Position numbers and translations under genes: made by a program
The notes under the pieces: generated by a model
Database searches by the model: none
Told to the model about the DNA's origin: nothing
What the model saw: the letters and a program-made list of their open reading frames with translations, nothing else
Origin: Enterobacteriaceae endosymbiont of Plateumaris consimilis
GTDB lineage: Bacteria; Pseudomonadota; Gammaproteobacteria; Enterobacterales; Enterobacteriaceae
Direction: 5' to 3'
Assembly: GCF_012563145.1 (NCBI RefSeq)
Contig: NZ_CP046230.1
Span: forward strand, 312,333-376,332
Length of the DNA: 64,000 bases
Shown here: one piece after another, positions 41,390 to 54,451 of the stretch
Layout: every line of letters begins with the position of its first letter
How positions within the stretch are numbered: the stretch's first letter is position 1

Positions 41390-44300
41390 TTATTTATATT
41401 TATTATTTTTGTTTAAACTAGCGTTTAACAGTTCAGTTAAATTTGCAGATGCTGATGCTGCTGCAGTAATATTATGATTTTTAATTTTATTAATACGATT
41501 TTTATGGTAAGAATATCCAGTACCTGCAGGTATTAATCTTCCAACGATAACATTTTCTTTTAAACCTCTTAATTCATCAAATTTTCCTGCAACAGAAGCT
41601 TCTGTTAAAACTCTTGTAGTTTCCTGAAAAGAAGCAGCAGAAATAAAAGATGTAGTTGCTAAAGAAGCTTTAGTGATACCTAATAAATCATGAATATAAG
41701 ATATTGTTTTTTTACCTTGTATTTTTAATTTTTTATTAATTTTTTTAATTTGAGATACATCAACTTGTTCTCCTACTAAAAAATTTGAATCTCCTTTACT
41801 TTTAATTGTTGCTTTACGTAACATTTGTCGTATTATAACTTCAATATGTTTATCATTAATTTTAACTCCTTGTAAACGATATACTTCTTGAACTTCATTA
41901 ATTATATAATTTGTCACTTTATTGACACCTTTTAAACGTAATATATCATGTGGAGATTCAGGACCATCTGAAATAATATCTCCTTTATTGACTAATTCTC
42001 CTTCAAATACATTAATTTGTCTCCATTTTGGTATCATTTCTTCATATATATTTTCATTATTATTAATAGGATTAATTATTACACGTCTTTTACCTTTAGT
42101 TTCTTTTCCAAATGAAATTATACCACTAATTTCTGCTAAAATAGCTGATTCTTTTGGACGACGAGCTTCAAATAAATCTGCTACTCTAGGTAATCCTCCT
42201 GTTATATCTTTAGTACCTCCTGACTCTTGTGGTATTCTTGCAATTATTTCTCCAGCATGAATATTCATTCCATTTTCTAAATGAACTATTGCTTTACTAG
42301 GTAAAAAATAATGAGCTGGTATATCAGTTCCAGGGATAAAAATATCTTCATTTTTAAGATTTACAATTTTTAACATAGGTCGTAAATCTTTTCCTATTAA
42401 TGTTCTTTCTGATGTATCTAATACTACTATAGAAGATAAACCTGTTAATTCATCAGTTTGACGAATAATAGTTTGACCATCTAACATATCAACAAATTTT
42501 ATTTTTCCATTAACTTCACTAACTATAGGCATAGTATGTGGATCCCAATAAGCAATTATTTCTCCTGAATTAATTTTTTCTCCATTTTTTTTAGTTATAA
42601 TTGCTCCATAAGGTATTTTATATTTTTCTTTTATACGTCCAAACTCATCTAATATTTTTAATTTAACATTTCTTGAAGTAATAACTAATTTCCCATCTGA
42701 ATTAATAACAGACTTCATATTTGTTAATTTTATAATACCCTTATCTTTTATTTGGATACTAGATTCAGATGCAACTCTAGAAGCAGCACCACCTATATGA
42801 AATGTTCTCATTGTTAACTGTGTTCCAGGCTCTCCTATTGATTGAGCTGCAATTACCCCAATTGCTTCTCCTTTATTGATAATATGTCCTCTTGCTAAGT
42901 CACGACCATAACAATTAGCACATACACCAAAATTAGTTTCACAACTAACAACAGATCTAACTTTAATATTATCAATAGAATATTTATCTAAAATATCACA
43001 ATATTTTTCACTTAATAATGTATTTTTAGCAATTAAAATATCATTTCTTCCTGGTTTTAAAATATCTTTTGATGTTACTCTACCTAATACTCTTTCTCTG
43101 AGAGATTCTTTTACATCTCCTCCTTCAATTATAGAAGACATTTCAATACCATTTGTAGTTAAGCAATCATTTTCTGTTATGACTAAATCTTGAGCAACAT
43201 CAACTAATCTACGAGTTAAATAACCTGAATTAGCTGTTTTTAGTGCAGTATCTGCTAGTCCTTTTCGTGCTCCATGAGTAGATATAAAATATTGTAATAC
43301 ATTTAATCCTTCTCTAAAATTAGCTGTTATTGGAGTTTCAATAATTGATCCATCAGGTTTAGCCATTAATCCTCTCATACCAGCTAATTGCCTTATTTGA
43401 GCGGCTGAACCACGTGCTCCAGAATCTGCCATCATAAAAATATTATTAAAAGATATTTGTTTTTCTATAATTCCTTTTTTATTTATTACATTTTCTGTAG
43501 ATAAATTTTTCATCATTGCTTGTGCTACTTTTTCATTTGCTACTGACCAAATATCAATAATTTTATTATATCTTTCTCCAGCAGTTACTAATCCTGATTG
43601 GAATTGTTCTTGTATTTCAGAAACTTCAGATTCTGCTGCTAATATTATAGTAGATTTTTTTTTAGGAATAATAATATCATCAATTCCTACAGAGGATCCT
43701 GATCTAGCTGCATAATAAAATCCAGTATACATAATTTTATCTGCAAAAATAACTGTAGATTTTAATCCTAAAATTCTATAACATATATTTAACATTTTAG
43801 AAATTGATTTTTTACCTAAAGTTTGATTTATTATCTTATATGGTAAACCTTTTGGTACATACATCCAAAATATTGCTCTACCTATTGTGGTATTAATAAT
43901 ATTTTTATTTTTTATCCATTCATTATTTTTATTTTTATAATATTCAGTAATTTTTACTTTAACACGTGCATGTAAATCGCCTTGTCCTGTAAGATAAACT
44001 TTTTCTGCTTCTTGAGAACTAGCTAATATCATATCTTCTCCTTTTACATTAATTTTTTCCCTAGTCATATAATATAAGCCTAAAACAACATCTTGTGATG
44101 GAACAATAATAGGTTCACCATTAGCTGGTGATAAAATATTATTAGTAGACATCATAAGAGCTCTAGCTTCTAATTGAGCTTCTAAAGTTAAAGGAATATG
44201 TACTGCCATTTGATCTCCATCAAAATCAGCATTATAAGCAGCACATACAAGAGGATGTAATTGTATTGCTTTTCCTTCAATTAATATTGGTTCAAAAGCT

Positions 44301-45604
44301 TGTATTCCTAATCTATGTAAAGTTGGTGCACGATTTAATAATATTGGATGTTCTCTTATAACTTCTTCTAAAATATCCCAAACTACAGATTCTTCTTTTT
44401 CAACCATTTTTTTTGCTGTTTTAATTGTTGTTGCTAATCCTTGCATTTCTAATCTTCCATATATAAATGGTTTAAATAATTCTAAAGCCATTTTTTTCGG
44501 TAAACCACATTGATTTAAATGTAAATAAGGACCTACTGTAATAACAGATCTTCCCGAATAATCTACTCTTTTACCTAATAAATTTTGTCTAAATCTTCCT
44601 TGTTTTCCTTTTATCATATCTGCTAATGATTTCAAAGGTCTTTTATTAGATCCTATTATTGCTCTTCCTCTTCTTCCATTATCTAAAAGAGCATCAACTG
44701 CTTCTTGCAACATACGTTTTTCATTTCTTACTATAATATCTGGAGCTGATAATTCTAATAAACGTTTCAATCTGTTGTTACGGTTAATGACACGACGATA
44801 CAAATCATTTAAATCAGAAGTTGCAAATCTTCCTCCATCTAATGGAACTAAAGGTCTTAAATCAGGAGGTAATACCGGTAATACATTCATTATCATCCAT
44901 TCTGGTTTATTTCCTGAATGAATAAATAATTCAAGTAATTTTACACGTTTAGTAATTTTTTTTCTTTTAGTTTCAGAATTAGTATTCTGTAATTCTTCTC
45001 GTAAAAATTTATATTCTTCTTCTAAATTAATATTTTTCAATAAATCTTGAATAGCTTCTGCGCCCATTTTTGCATTAAATTCATCACCAAACTCTTCTAA
45101 TGCATCTAAATATTGTTCTTCTGTTAAAATTTGTTTTTTATTTAATTTTGTCATTCCTTCTTCTATAATAACATAAGATTCGAAATATAATACTCTTTCA
45201 ATATCCTTTAAAGGCATATTTAATAATAATCCTATTCTAGAAGGTAATGACTTTAAAAACCATATGTGTGCAGTAGGTGACGCAAGTTCAATATGACCCA
45301 TTCTTTCACGTCTAACTTTGGTTTGTGTAACTTCCACACCACATTTTTCACATATTACACCACGATGTTTTAATCTTTTATATTTACCACATAAACATTC
45401 ATAATCTTTTATAGGACCAAAAATACGAGCACAAAATAAACCATCTCTTTCAGGTTTAAAAGTACGATAATTAATTGTTTCTGGCTTTTTAACTTCTCCA
45501 AAAGACCAAGATCTAATTATATCAGAAGAAGCTAAAGAAATTTTTATTGAATCAAATTCTTTTATTCTATTTGGTGATTTTAAAAGCTTAAATAACTTTT
45601 TCAC
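41390..45604 (-). CDS. rpoC: RNA polymerase beta' subunit
   Basis: 1404 residues (1407 in E. coli) and very conserved. The N-terminal zinc site is [19 protein letters not shown] near 70-88, the catalytic Mg motif NADFDGD is near 458-464, the bridge helix and trigger loop ([12 protein letters not shown]) are intact, and the second zinc site is near 888. The start is GTG, as in E. coli. The C-terminal omega-contact region ends [13 protein letters not shown]. It is the last gene of the fused operon; the 294-nt spacer downstream to rlmE holds no recognisable gene, and I see no strong terminator there. Confidence 0.98.
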   Translation of the reverse strand: MKKLFKLLKSPNRIKEFDSIKISLASSDIIRSWSFGEVKKPETINYRTFKPERDGLFCARIFGPIKDYECLCGKYKRLKHRGVICEKCGVEVTQTKVRRERMGHIELASPTAHIWFLKSLPSRIGLLLNMPLKDIERVLYFESYVIIEEGMTKLNKKQILTEEQYLDALEEFGDEFNAKMGAEAIQDLLKNINLEEEYKFLREELQNTNSETKRKKITKRVKLLELFIHSGNKPEWMIMNVLPVLPPDLRPLVPLDGGRFATSDLNDLYRRVINRNNRLKRLLELSAPDIIVRNEKRMLQEAVDALLDNGRRGRAIIGSNKRPLKSLADMIKGKQGRFRQNLLGKRVDYSGRSVITVGPYLHLNQCGLPKKMALELFKPFIYGRLEMQGLATTIKTAKKMVEKEESVVWDILEEVIREHPILLNRAPTLHRLGIQAFEPILIEGKAIQLHPLVCAAYNADFDGDQMAVHIPLTLEAQLEARALMMSTNNILSPANGEPIIVPSQDVVLGLYYMTREKINVKGEDMILASSQEAEKVYLTGQGDLHARVKVKITEYYKNKNNEWIKNKNIINTTIGRAIFWMYVPKGLPYKIINQTLGKKSISKMLNICYRILGLKSTVIFADKIMYTGFYYAARSGSSVGIDDIIIPKKKSTIILAAESEVSEIQEQFQSGLVTAGERYNKIIDIWSVANEKVAQAMMKNLSTENVINKKGIIEKQISFNNIFMMADSGARGSAAQIRQLAGMRGLMAKPDGSIIETPITANFREGLNVLQYFISTHGARKGLADTALKTANSGYLTRRLVDVAQDLVITENDCLTTNGIEMSSIIEGGDVKESLRERVLGRVTSKDILKPGRNDILIAKNTLLSEKYCDILDKYSIDNIKVRSVVSCETNFGVCANCYGRDLARGHIINKGEAIGVIAAQSIGEPGTQLTMRTFHIGGAASRVASESSIQIKDKGIIKLTNMKSVINSDGKLVITSRNVKLKILDEFGRIKEKYKIPYGAIITKKNGEKINSGEIIAYWDPHTMPIVSEVNGKIKFVDMLDGQTIIRQTDELTGLSSIVVLDTSERTLIGKDLRPMLKIVNLKNEDIFIPGTDIPAHYFLPSKAIVHLENGMNIHAGEIIARIPQESGGTKDITGGLPRVADLFEARRPKESAILAEISGIISFGKETKGKRRVIINPINNNENIYEEMIPKWRQINVFEGELVNKGDIISDGPESPHDILRLKGVNKVTNYIINEVQEVYRLQGVKINDKHIEVIIRQMLRKATIKSKGDSNFLVGEQVDVSQIKKINKKLKIQGKKTISYIHDLLGITKASLATTSFISAASFQETTRVLTEASVAGKFDELRGLKENVIVGRLIPAGTGYSYHKNRINKIKNHNITAAASASANLTELLNASLNKNNKYK

Positions 45605-45680
45605 AAAAAAATTACCTCACACATATTAGAAATTAATAAATAATTTAATTTTTAAATAATTAAACATAAATTTTAAAAAT

Positions 45681-48600
45681 TTATTCTTTATTTTCTAATT
45701 CAATATTTATTCCTAATGAACGTATTTCTTTAAGTAAAACATTAAAAGATTCTGGCATCCCTGGTTCCATTTGGTGATTTCCATCAACAATATTTTTATA
45801 CATTTTTGTTCTACCATTTACATCATCAGATTTAATTGTTAACATTTCCTGTAAAGTATATGCTGCTCCATATGCTTCTAAAGCCCATACTTCCATTTCT
45901 CCAAATCTTTGTCCTCCAAATTGAGCTTTACCTCCTAAAGGTTGTTGTGTAACTAAACTATATGATCCTGTAGATCTTGCATGCATTTTATCATCTACTA
46001 AATGATTTAACTTCAACATATACATATAACCTACAGTTACAGGTCTTTCAAATTTTTCGCCTATGAGACCATCATATAATGTAATTTGACCTGAAGTTGG
46101 TAAATCAGAAAATTTTAATAATTCTTTTATTTCATTTTCTTTAGCTCCATCAAAAACTGGAGTTGCTATTGGCATTCCTTGTTTTAAATTATTTGCTAAA
46201 GATAATATTTCTTGATCTGAAAAATTATTTAAATTTATATTTTGTTTAATTTCATTTCCTAAATTATAAGCTTTTTGAATAAAACTACGTATTTTTTCAA
46301 TGTTTTTTTGTTTTTGTAATAAAAAATTTATTTTATCACCAATACCTTTCGCAGCCATTCCTAAATGTGTTTCTAAAATTTGTCCTATATTCATTCTAGA
46401 TGGGACACCTAATGGATTTAATACAATATCTACAGGATTACCATTATCATCGTATGGCATATCTTCTACAGGACAAATTTTTGATATAACTCCTTTATTT
46501 CCATGTCTTCCTGCCATTTTATCTCCTGATTGAACTTGTCTTTTAACAGCTAAATTAACTTTAACTATTTTAAGTATACCAGGAGCTAAATCATCACCTT
46601 GAGTTATTTTTTTTTTTTGTAAAGTAAGTATTTTATGAAATTTTATTTTTAATTCATTATATTGTTTTATGAGTTCATTTAATTTTTTTTCTTTCTCTTT
46701 ATTTTTATTAGTAAAAAATTTTACCCAATATTTTAATGAATATTTGATTATATCTTCTTTACTAATATCATTTTCAATTAAAAATAAGTGTATACGTGTA
46801 ATAATATTTGCTTCAAATATTTTTTGTTCATCAAGTAAATCTTTTTTAATTTGTTTTAATTCCATTTCTTCAATTTCTAAAGTTCTTTTATCCTTTTTAA
46901 CTCCATCCCTAGTAAAAATTTTTACATCGATAACAGTACCTGAAACACCATTAGGAACACGTAATGATGTATCTTTAACATTAGAAGCTTTTTCTCCAAA
47001 AATGGCACGTAATAATTTTTCTTCTGGTGATAATTGTGTTTCACCTTTAGGTGTTACTTTACCAACTAAAATATCACTACTTGTTACTTCAGCACCAATA
47101 TATACAATACCTGATTCATCTAATTTAGTTAAAGAAGATTCACTAACATTAGGTATATCTGAAGTAATTTCTTCAGGTCCTAATTTAGTATCACGTGATA
47201 TACATGACAATTCCTGTATATGAATTGTTGTAAATCTATCTTCTTGCACAATTTTTTCTGAAAGTAAAATAGAATCTTCAAAATTATAACCATTCCATGG
47301 CATAAATGCTACTCTCATATTTTGACCTAATGCTAATTCACCTAAATCAGTAGATGGTCCGTCTGCTAATACATCTCCTTTTTTTACTAATTCATTTAAT
47401 TTAATACATGGTATTTGATTAATACATGTATTTTGATTAGATCTTGTATATTTAGTTAAATGATAAATATCAATACCTTTTTTTTGTTTTTTTGTTTCAT
47501 GATCATTAATTTTTATTATAATTCTAGATGCATCTACATACTGAACAATACCTGAATTTTTGGCAATAATGTTAACTCCTGAATCTACAGCTACTATTCT
47601 TTCCATTCCAGTTCCTACTAAAGGTTTTTCTGCCCTTAAAGTAGGGACTGCTTGTCTTTGCATATTAGCACCCATCAATGCTCTGTTGGCATCATCATGT
47701 TCTAAAAATGGAATCAAAGAAGCTCCTACAGAAACTATTTGTTGATTAGAAACATCCATATAGTTTATTTGCTCTTTTTTAAATAAACTAGATTCTCCTT
47801 TATTTCTACATGTAACTAAATCATCTATAATTAATCCACTTACTAAATCTAATTTAGTATTAGCTTGTGCAATAATAAAATTACCTTCTTCTATAGAAGA
47901 TAAATAATGAATTGTATTAGTAACATAAGCATTATTAACACAACGATAAGGAGTTTCTAAAAAACCATATGTGTTAGTTCTAGCATAAACTGATAATGAA
48001 TTAATTAAACCTATATTAGGTCCTTCTGGTGTTTCAATAGGACATACTCTACCATAATGAGTAGGGTGAACATCTCTAACTTCAAAACCTGCTCTTTCTC
48101 TTGTTAAACCTCCAGGACCTAAAGCTGAAATACGTCTTTTGTGTGTAATTTCCGATAATGGATTATTTTGATCCATAAATTGAGATAATTGACTAGAACA
48201 AAAAAATTCTTTTATAGCAGCAGAAATAGGTTTGGCATTAATCATATCTTGTGGCATGATATTATCATCACTTAATGATAATCGTTCTTTAACAGAACGT
48301 TCAACACGAATCAATCCTATACGAAATTGATTTTCTATCATTTCTCCAACAGATCTAATTCTTCTATTACCTAAATGATCAATATCATCAATTTCTCCTT
48401 TTCCATTACGTATATTTATCAATTTTTTAATTACATCAACAATATCTTGCTTATTTAAAATCCCAGAACCAATTATATTATCACGTAATAAAGAACGATT
48501 AAATTTCATTCTTCCTACAGAAGATAAATCATAACGTTCTATATTAAAAAATAATTTTTTAAATAATAATTCTGACGATTCTTTAGTAGGAGGTTCACCA

Positions 48601-49718
48601 GGTCTCATCATTCTATATATTTCTATTAAAGCTTCTATTTTATCATTAGTTGTATCTATTCTTAATGTTTCAGATATATATGGTCCATGATCTAAATCGT
48701 TAGTAAATATTGTATCAATTGTATTATGTTCATTATTTTCTATAATTCTATTAATAATATCTAATTCTAAATAAGAATTAGCAGAAATTATAATTTCTCC
48801 AGTTTTATTATTTATATAATCTTTAGATACTATTTTTCCTATAAGATAATCTTTTGGTATATTTATATATTGAATTTTATTTTTTTTTAAATTATTAATA
48901 TGTTTTAAAGTAATACGTTTTCCTTTTTCTATATAAACTATATTATTAATTATTATATTAAATAACGCTGTTTCTCCTCTTAATCTATCTGGTACTAATT
49001 TTATTGATAATTTTTTATTATTGATAATATAAATATTTTTTTCGAAAAAAATATCTAAAATTTGTTCAGTATCATAACCTAAAGCTTTTAATATTATTGT
49101 AACTGGTAATTTTCTTCTTCTATCAATACGAGTGAAAATATTATCTTTAGGATCAAATTCAAAATCTAACCAAGAACCTCTATAAGGAATAATACGAGCA
49201 TTATATAATATTTTTCCTGAGGTATGTGTTTTTCCTTTATCACTATCAAAAAATACTCCAGGACTACGATGTAACTGAGAAACTACTACTCTTTCAATAC
49301 CATTAACTATAAAAGTGCCATTTTTTGTCATTAATGGAATTTCTCCCATATACACTTCTTGTTCTTTTACAGTTTTTTGGTTTGTTTCTGATAATTCTTT
49401 ATTATACATAACTAATTTTAATGTTACACGTAAAGGTACAGAATAAGTCATACCACGTATTTTACATTCTTTAACATTAAAAATAGATTTACCTAAACGA
49501 TAATTTATATAATGTAATTCACAATTACCGCTATAACTATTTATTGGAAAAATAGATTTAAAAGCAGCCTCTAATCCATATTTGCCCATAAAATCTTGTT
49601 TAATAAATTTTTTAAATGAATCAAGTTGTATAGAAAGTAAATATGGAATATCTAAAACTTGAGATTGTTTACTAAAATTTTTACGAATACGTTTTTTTTC
49701 AGTTTGAGAATAAACCAT
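45681..49718 (-). CDS. rpoB: RNA polymerase beta subunit
   Basis: 1345 residues (1342 in E. coli). The rifampicin-pocket region is wild type ([31 protein letters not shown] near 510-540). The active-site lysine regions ([18 protein letters not shown]) and the C-terminal clamp region ([25 protein letters not shown]) are intact. A Lys-rich drift affects lineage-specific insertions. It is 76 nt upstream of rpoC. The 104-nt spacer after rplL is much shorter than in E. coli, so the attenuator and RNase III site there may be lost. Confidence 0.98.
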   Translation of the reverse strand: MVYSQTEKKRIRKNFSKQSQVLDIPYLLSIQLDSFKKFIKQDFMGKYGLEAAFKSIFPINSYSGNCELHYINYRLGKSIFNVKECKIRGMTYSVPLRVTLKLVMYNKELSETNQKTVKEQEVYMGEIPLMTKNGTFIVNGIERVVVSQLHRSPGVFFDSDKGKTHTSGKILYNARIIPYRGSWLDFEFDPKDNIFTRIDRRRKLPVTIILKALGYDTEQILDIFFEKNIYIINNKKLSIKLVPDRLRGETALFNIIINNIVYIEKGKRITLKHINNLKKNKIQYINIPKDYLIGKIVSKDYINNKTGEIIISANSYLELDIINRIIENNEHNTIDTIFTNDLDHGPYISETLRIDTTNDKIEALIEIYRMMRPGEPPTKESSELLFKKLFFNIERYDLSSVGRMKFNRSLLRDNIIGSGILNKQDIVDVIKKLINIRNGKGEIDDIDHLGNRRIRSVGEMIENQFRIGLIRVERSVKERLSLSDDNIMPQDMINAKPISAAIKEFFCSSQLSQFMDQNNPLSEITHKRRISALGPGGLTRERAGFEVRDVHPTHYGRVCPIETPEGPNIGLINSLSVYARTNTYGFLETPYRCVNNAYVTNTIHYLSSIEEGNFIIAQANTKLDLVSGLIIDDLVTCRNKGESSLFKKEQINYMDVSNQQIVSVGASLIPFLEHDDANRALMGANMQRQAVPTLRAEKPLVGTGMERIVAVDSGVNIIAKNSGIVQYVDASRIIIKINDHETKKQKKGIDIYHLTKYTRSNQNTCINQIPCIKLNELVKKGDVLADGPSTDLGELALGQNMRVAFMPWNGYNFEDSILLSEKIVQEDRFTTIHIQELSCISRDTKLGPEEITSDIPNVSESSLTKLDESGIVYIGAEVTSSDILVGKVTPKGETQLSPEEKLLRAIFGEKASNVKDTSLRVPNGVSGTVIDVKIFTRDGVKKDKRTLEIEEMELKQIKKDLLDEQKIFEANIITRIHLFLIENDISKEDIIKYSLKYWVKFFTNKNKEKEKKLNELIKQYNELKIKFHKILTLQKKKITQGDDLAPGILKIVKVNLAVKRQVQSGDKMAGRHGNKGVISKICPVEDMPYDDNGNPVDIVLNPLGVPSRMNIGQILETHLGMAAKGIGDKINFLLQKQKNIEKIRSFIQKAYNLGNEIKQNINLNNFSDQEILSLANNLKQGMPIATPVFDGAKENEIKELLKFSDLPTSGQITLYDGLIGEKFERPVTVGYMYMLKLNHLVDDKMHARSTGSYSLVTQQPLGGKAQFGGQRFGEMEVWALEAYGAAYTLQEMLTIKSDDVNGRTKMYKNIVDGNHQMEPGMPESFNVLLKEIRSLGINIELENKE

Positions 49719-49822
49719 ATGGTTCCTCAGTTATCTGATAGATTGAGTATTTAATTTAAATTTAATTTTAAATAAAACTTAATATATATGTATTATAAAA
49801 TGTTATTAAAAAAATTTAGTAA

Positions 49823-50194
49823 TTATTTTATTTCTATTTCAGCACCAGTAATTTTTAATGTTTTTTCCAAAGATAATGCTTCTTCTTTACTAATAGCTTC
49901 CTTTAAAATGACTGGAGCAGATTCTACTAAATCTTTTGATTCTTTTAATCCTAAACCCATACAACTTCTAACTGCTTTTATTACTGCTATTTTGTTTTTT
50001 CCTATACTTTTTAAATATAAATTAAATTCAGTTTTTTCTTCTACTTCTTCTATTTTCGTATCATTAACTGCTTTTGTCATAATAGTAGAAGCTGATACTC
50101 CAAATTTTTTTTCCATATCACTGATTAAATCCATTATATCCATAATAGACATAGTACTAACAGCTTCTATTATTTGTTCTTTAGTTATAGACAT
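49823..50194 (-). CDS. rplL: 50S ribosomal protein L7/L12
   Basis: 123 residues (121 in E. coli). The N-terminal dimerisation domain (1-33, [16 protein letters not shown]) and the C-terminal factor-binding domain (KTEFNLYL to GAEIEIK) are conserved. The hinge, Ala-rich in E. coli, is here [17 protein letters not shown]. It forms the stalk that recruits EF-Tu, EF-G and IF2, all encoded in this window. Confidence 0.97.
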   Translation of the reverse strand: MSITKEQIIEAVSTMSIMDIMDLISDMEKKFGVSASTIMTKAVNDTKIEEVEEKTEFNLYLKSIGKNKIAVIKAVRSCMGLGLKESKDLVESAPVILKEAISKEEALSLEKTLKITGAEIEIK

Positions 50195-50258
50195 AAAAAA
50201 TTCCTAAAATTAAGAAAAATTTTTTTATTTATTTAAATAAAAATTTAATTTTTATAAA

Positions 50259-50750
50259 TTATTTTTTTATATTTTTAATAATTACTAATATTTTAATAAA
50301 TTTTCCTATAGCAGCTTCTTTGATTGTAGCTAACATAAAAGATAAAGCCTCTTTGTAAGTAGGCAATGTAGCTAACCTATCAATATCTTTAGCATCAATT
50401 AATTTACCATTAAAAGAAGCAATTTTAATTTTAAAATTAGTATTTTTTTTAGCAAATTCTTTAAATAAACGTGCAGCTGAACCAGGATGTTTAAGTGAAT
50501 ATCCAATTAATATTGGTCCGTGTAATTGATCTTTTAAACATTCAAAAGTACTATTTTTGATAATTAGTTTTAATAGTTTATTTTTAACTACTCCTATAAA
50601 AACATTATTTTCACGACTGTTTTTTCTTAATTCAGTAATACTATTAACGTTTATACCACAAGAATTAGCAATAACAACAGATAAAGCTTTTTGATTTATT
50701 TTGCTTAATTTTGCAACAATCATTTTTTTTTCTGTAATATTTAATGGCAT
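50259..50750 (-). CDS. rplJ: 50S ribosomal protein L10
   Basis: 163 residues (165 in E. coli). It has MPLNITEKKMIVAKLS, the rRNA-binding N-domain with HGPILIGYS, and the helical C-terminal stalk anchor for L7/L12. AGGAG about 15 nt upstream of the ATG matches the E. coli leader. A 151-nt spacer separates it from rplA; in E. coli this region carries a promoter and the L10 autoregulatory site, which I cannot resolve in the A/T sequence. Confidence 0.95.
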   Translation of the reverse strand: MPLNITEKKMIVAKLSKINQKALSVVIANSCGINVNSITELRKNSRENNVFIGVVKNKLLKLIIKNSTFECLKDQLHGPILIGYSLKHPGSAARLFKEFAKKNTNFKIKIASFNGKLIDAKDIDRLATLPTYKEALSFMLATIKEAAIGKFIKILVIIKNIKK

Positions 50751-50901
50751 TAGATTATTGCACTCCTGATTTTTTAATATAAAAGAATTACATTATTAGA
50801 ATTAATATTCTATATATAAAATATATTACATTACAATGTATAAATTATATTGTTTAATTAAAAAATAATTATTTTAATATAAAAAAAGCTATTCGTAAAG
50901 T

Positions 50902-51603
50902 TTATACTTTAATATTTATTAAAGATGTTGTTATATCAATAGATACTCCCATAGTTGATGAGATATATATTTTTTTTATAAAATCTCCTTTCAATTGTGT
51001 TGGTTTATATTTTATTAAATTTTTTATTAAATACTCTATATTTTCTTTTATTTTATAATTATCAAAATTAATTTTGCCTATGCTGGTATGAATAATTCCA
51101 TTTTTATCATTACGATAATTAATTTGTCCTTTTTTAATCTTTTTTATAATTTCTTTAATATTTTCAGTAATAGTTCCCAATTTAGGATTGGGCATTATTC
51201 CTCTTGGACCTAATATGGGAGCTAATTTACTAACTAAATTCATCGCTTCTGGAATAGTTATTACTATATCAATTTGTTTGATGTTATTTTTAATTTTATT
51301 TACTAGATCTTCCATCCCAATTAAATCTGCACCAGCTGTTTTTGCCTCTATTGCTTTAGCTCCATAAGCAAAAACAGCAATTTTTAAATTTTTTCCTGTT
51401 CCATAAGGTAATATAACACTATTTCTAATGTTCTGTTCTGATTTTTTTGGATCTATATTTAATTGTATTGCAATATCAATGCTTTCAATGAAATTAACTG
51501 CACTAAATTCTTTTAATTTATTAATAGCTTCATCAATAGAAATTTTTTTGTTTTGATTAATTTTATTATACATATTAGTCATACGTTTTGTTTGTTTAAC
51601 CAT
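50902..51603 (-). CDS. rplA: 50S ribosomal protein L1
   Basis: 233 residues (234 in E. coli). Conserved elements: ESIDIAIQLNIDPKKSEQNIRNSVILPYGTGK, LAPILGPRGIMPNPKLGTIT, and the C-terminal YISSTMGVSIDI. It forms the mobile L1 stalk at the E site and in E. coli represses the rplKA mRNA. It follows rplK by 9 nt. Confidence 0.96.
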   Translation of the reverse strand: MVKQTKRMTNMYNKINQNKKISIDEAINKLKEFSAVNFIESIDIAIQLNIDPKKSEQNIRNSVILPYGTGKNLKIAVFAYGAKAIEAKTAGADLIGMEDLVNKIKNNIKQIDIVITIPEAMNLVSKLAPILGPRGIMPNPKLGTITENIKEIIKKIKKGQINYRNDKNGIIHTSIGKINFDNYKIKENIEYLIKNLIKYKPTQLKGDFIKKIYISSTMGVSIDITTSLINIKV

Positions 51604-51612
51604 TATTATATT

Positions 51613-52041
51613 TTAATCCTCTATTATTAATCCCATTGAAAGCGCTGTCCCTTCTATAGAATGCATCATTGATTCAATATTTATTCCTGTCATATCTACA
51701 GATTTTAATTTTGCTATTTGACGAATTTGTTCATGAGTTATTTTACCTATTTTTTCTAATTTTGGTTTACTAGAACCAGATTTAATTCCCAAAGCTTTTT
51801 TTATTAAAATTGCTGCTGGAGGAGTTTTAGTAATAAATGTAAAAGAACGATCTGAATAAATAGTAATGATAACAGGAATAGGTATTCCTTTTTCTAAATT
51901 ACTAGTTTGAGAATTAAAAGTTTTACAAAAATCCATTATATTAATTCCATGTTGTCCTAATGCAGGTCCAACAGGAGGGCTTGGATTAGCAATACCTGCT
52001 GAAACTTGTAATTTAACATAAGTTTTAATTTTTTTTGCCAT
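51613..52041 (-). CDS. rplK: 50S ribosomal protein L11
   Basis: 142 residues, the family length. Diagnostic sequences: [38 protein letters not shown], and the RNA-binding C-domain with GTALSMGL. It is part of the GTPase-associated centre. Start and spacing (48 nt after nusG) match E. coli. Confidence 0.97.
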   Translation of the reverse strand: MAKKIKTYVKLQVSAGIANPSPPVGPALGQHGINIMDFCKTFNSQTSNLEKGIPIPVIITIYSDRSFTFITKTPPAAILIKKALGIKSGSSKPKLEKIGKITHEQIRQIAKLKSVDMTGINIESMMHSIEGTALSMGLIIED

Positions 52042-52089
52042 AATTATTCCTTTAAATTAATAATTTATTATAAAAATTTTATAAATAAA

Positions 52090-52635
52090 TTATCCTTTTT
52101 CTACTTGACTAAAATCTAAATCAACAGGAGTTGCTCTACCAAAAATTGATACTGATACTTTTAAACGACTTTTTTCATAATCAACTTCTTCAACTATCCC
52201 ATTAAAATCAGAAAAAGGACCATCATTTACACGAATCATTTCTCCCGCTTCAAATAATATTTTTGGTCTTGGTTTATCTCCAATTTGTTGAAGACGACTT
52301 TTAATTATGTCAACTTCTTTATTACTAATAGGAGATGGATTATCAGAAGTTCCTCCTACAAAACCTAATACTCTAGGAATACCACGAACTAAATGCCAAC
52401 TTATATCTTTCATAACCATATTAATTAAAATATATCCAGGAAAAAATTTACGTTCACTTTTATAACGTTGTCCATTACGAATTTCTACTACTTCTTCAGT
52501 AGGTATTAAAATATCTCCAAAAAAATTATTCATATTATTAATATGAATATGTTCTTTTAATGATTGTGCAACACGATTTTCAAATCCAGATCTAGCTTGA
52601 ATAACATACCATTTTTTTTGTATAGATTTAGTCAT
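52090..52635 (-). CDS. nusG: Transcription antitermination/termination factor NusG
   Basis: 181 residues, as in E. coli. The NGN domain begins [20 protein letters not shown] and the KOW domain (about 128-181) has [37 protein letters not shown]. It links RNA polymerase to S10 or Rho. The secE stop codon is immediately before its ATG, so the two are translationally coupled. Confidence 0.97.
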   Translation of the reverse strand: MTKSIQKKWYVIQARSGFENRVAQSLKEHIHINNMNNFFGDILIPTEEVVEIRNGQRYKSERKFFPGYILINMVMKDISWHLVRGIPRVLGFVGGTSDNPSPISNKEVDIIKSRLQQIGDKPRPKILFEAGEMIRVNDGPFSDFNGIVEEVDYEKSRLKVSVSIFGRATPVDLDFSQVEKG

Positions 52636-53019
52636 TTATAATCTCATATTAGTTAAAAATGATATTAAATAAATTAAAATACTATCAAGACACCAAATAA
52701 TTAATGATATAATCAAAGTTATTATGATAATAATTAAAGTTATTTGTAAAGTTTCTTTATAAGAAGGCCAAATTACCTTACGTGTTTCTATACGTGTTTC
52801 TCTAATAAATAAAAATATCTTTTTTCCTGTTTTAGTAGATAAAATAATAAAAACTATTAAAATTAATATAGGACAAATAATTATTATTCTAATAGGTAAT
52901 TCTATATTTTGATATAAATAATCACATATTATTATTGAAATAAATAAGACTATACTAATAGTCCATTTTATATATTCTAAAATATATTTACTCCTTTTGA
53001 ATTTTACATTATTAATCAT
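52636..53019 (-). CDS. secE: Preprotein translocase subunit SecE
   Basis: 127 residues, as in E. coli. Three membrane segments (about 17-35, 43-60, 93-122) are present. The essential amphipathic helix before the third (FIRETRIETRKVIWPSYKETLQ) is highly conserved. It clamps SecY. It begins 167 nt downstream of tuf, where a remnant terminator lies. Confidence 0.96.
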   Translation of the reverse strand: MINNVKFKRSKYILEYIKWTISIVLFISIIICDYLYQNIELPIRIIIICPILILIVFIILSTKTGKKIFLFIRETRIETRKVIWPSYKETLQITLIIIIITLIISLIIWCLDSILIYLISFLTNMRL

Positions 53020-53132
53020 ATATTATATCAACCAATATAAAATAAATTCAGTTTAATGATATTATTATACAAATTATATATAATATAAAACATTATTTAT
53101 AATTAGATAATTTATTTTATAATAAATTTTTG

Positions 53133-53179
53133 AAAAAAGAATCAAAGGGATTAATATTTTAATACCCTCATCTTCTTTT
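53133..53179 (-). terminator. Imperfect hairpin after tuf
   Basis: On the minus strand, an AGGG-ATTA stem core pairs with TAAT-CCCT, with A-rich and T-rich flanks that extend it and a run of U at the end (53133-53138). It fits a tuf terminator left between tuf and secE. Mismatches suggest partial read-through. Confidence 0.5.
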
Positions 53180-53186
53180 ATTTCTA

Positions 53187-54371
53187 TTATTTTAATATTT
53201 TAGTTACAATTCCAGCACCAACAGTTCTACCACCTTCACGAATAGCAAATCTTAAACCATCTGTCATAGCAATAGGATTTATTAAAGTTACAGTCATTTT
53301 TATGTTATCACCAGGCATTACCATCTCGATTTCTTTTGCTAATTCTATTGTACCAGTAACATCAGTAGTCCTAAAATAAAATTGAGGACGATAACCTTTA
53401 AAAAATGCAGTATGTCTACCGCCTTCATCTTTAGATAAAATATATACTTCTGACTCAAATTGAGTATGAGGTTTTATAGATCCTGGTTTAGCTAAAACTT
53501 GTCCTCTTTCAATCTCTTCTCTTTTAATTCCTCGAAGTAAAATACCTACATTTTCACCTGCGCGACCTTCATCTAATAATTTACGAAACATTTCAACACC
53601 TGTACAAGTAGATTTTATCGTATCTCTTATACCAATAATTTCTACTTCTTCACCTACTTTTATTATACCTCTTTCTACTCTTCCTGTTACAACTGTTCCT
53701 CTACCAGAAATAGAAAAAACATCTTCAATTGGTAATAAAAATGGTTGGTCAACAGCTCTTTTTGGTTCGGGTATATAATTATCTAAACAATTTGCTAATT
53801 CAATAATTTTTTTTTCCCAAACTATATCTCCTTCTAATGCTTTAAGAGCAGATCCATGAATAATAGGAGTTTTCTCACCTGGAAAATCATATTGAGTAAG
53901 TAAATCACGTACTTCCATTTCTACTAATTCTAATAATTCTTCATCATCAACTAAATCACATTTATTAAGAAAAACAACAATGTAAGGAACTCCAACTTGT
54001 CTTGCTAATAAAATATGTTCTCTGGTTTGAGGCATAGGTCCATCTGTTGCCGCAACTACTAATATAGCTCCATCCATTTGAGCAGCTCCAGTAATCATAT
54101 TTTTTACATAATCAGCGTGTCCAGGACAATCTACATGTGCATAATGACGATATTTTGTATCATATTCTACATGAGAAGTATTAATAGTAATACCTCTTTC
54201 TTTTTCTTCTGGAGCATTATCTATTTGATCAAAAGCTTTAGCTGCTCCACCATATTTTTTAGATAATACAGTTGTAATAGCTGCTGTCAAAGTTGTTTTA
54301 CCATGATCAACATGTCCTATAGTACCTACATTAATATGTGGTTTAGAACGTTTAAATTTTTCTTTAGACAC
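53187..54371 (-). CDS. tuf: Elongation factor Tu
   Basis: 394 residues, the mature E. coli length. G-domain motifs: [10 protein letters not shown] (18-27), DCPGH near 80, NKCD near 135. Switch I contains [11 protein letters not shown]. It delivers aminoacyl-tRNA. The start is GTG, as in E. coli tufA. It is the downstream end of the str operon (rpsL-rpsG-fusA-tuf) and is followed directly by secE, the neighbour of tufB in E. coli. This single gene therefore replaces both loci; whether another tuf exists elsewhere cannot be seen here. Confidence 0.98.
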   Translation of the reverse strand: MSKEKFKRSKPHINVGTIGHVDHGKTTLTAAITTVLSKKYGGAAKAFDQIDNAPEEKERGITINTSHVEYDTKYRHYAHVDCPGHADYVKNMITGAAQMDGAILVVAATDGPMPQTREHILLARQVGVPYIVVFLNKCDLVDDEELLELVEMEVRDLLTQYDFPGEKTPIIHGSALKALEGDIVWEKKIIELANCLDNYIPEPKRAVDQPFLLPIEDVFSISGRGTVVTGRVERGIIKVGEEVEIIGIRDTIKSTCTGVEMFRKLLDEGRAGENVGILLRGIKREEIERGQVLAKPGSIKPHTQFESEVYILSKDEGGRHTAFFKGYRPQFYFRTTDVTGTIELAKEIEMVMPGDNIKMTVTLINPIAMTDGLRFAIREGGRTVGAGIVTKILK

Positions 54372-54451
54372 AGAATAATTCCTTCTATATTTTTTTTTCT
54401 TCTTTTATAAAATAAAAAAGAAAAATTACTTAATTATTGATTAACTATTAT

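Noticed and set aside
46669-47223. Plus-strand open frame of 184 codons inside rpoB
   Set aside because: Antisense to the conserved beta subunit; a product of A/T composition and codon use, with no recognisable domain.
49788-50207. Plus-strand open frame of 139 codons
   Set aside because: It is the complement of rplL, whose protein is clearly conserved; the plus-strand translation resembles no family.
53020-53186. A second tuf remnant or tRNA gene between tuf and secE
   Set aside because: The spacer holds only A/T-rich sequence and the imperfect hairpin; no tRNA fold or EF-Tu residues.
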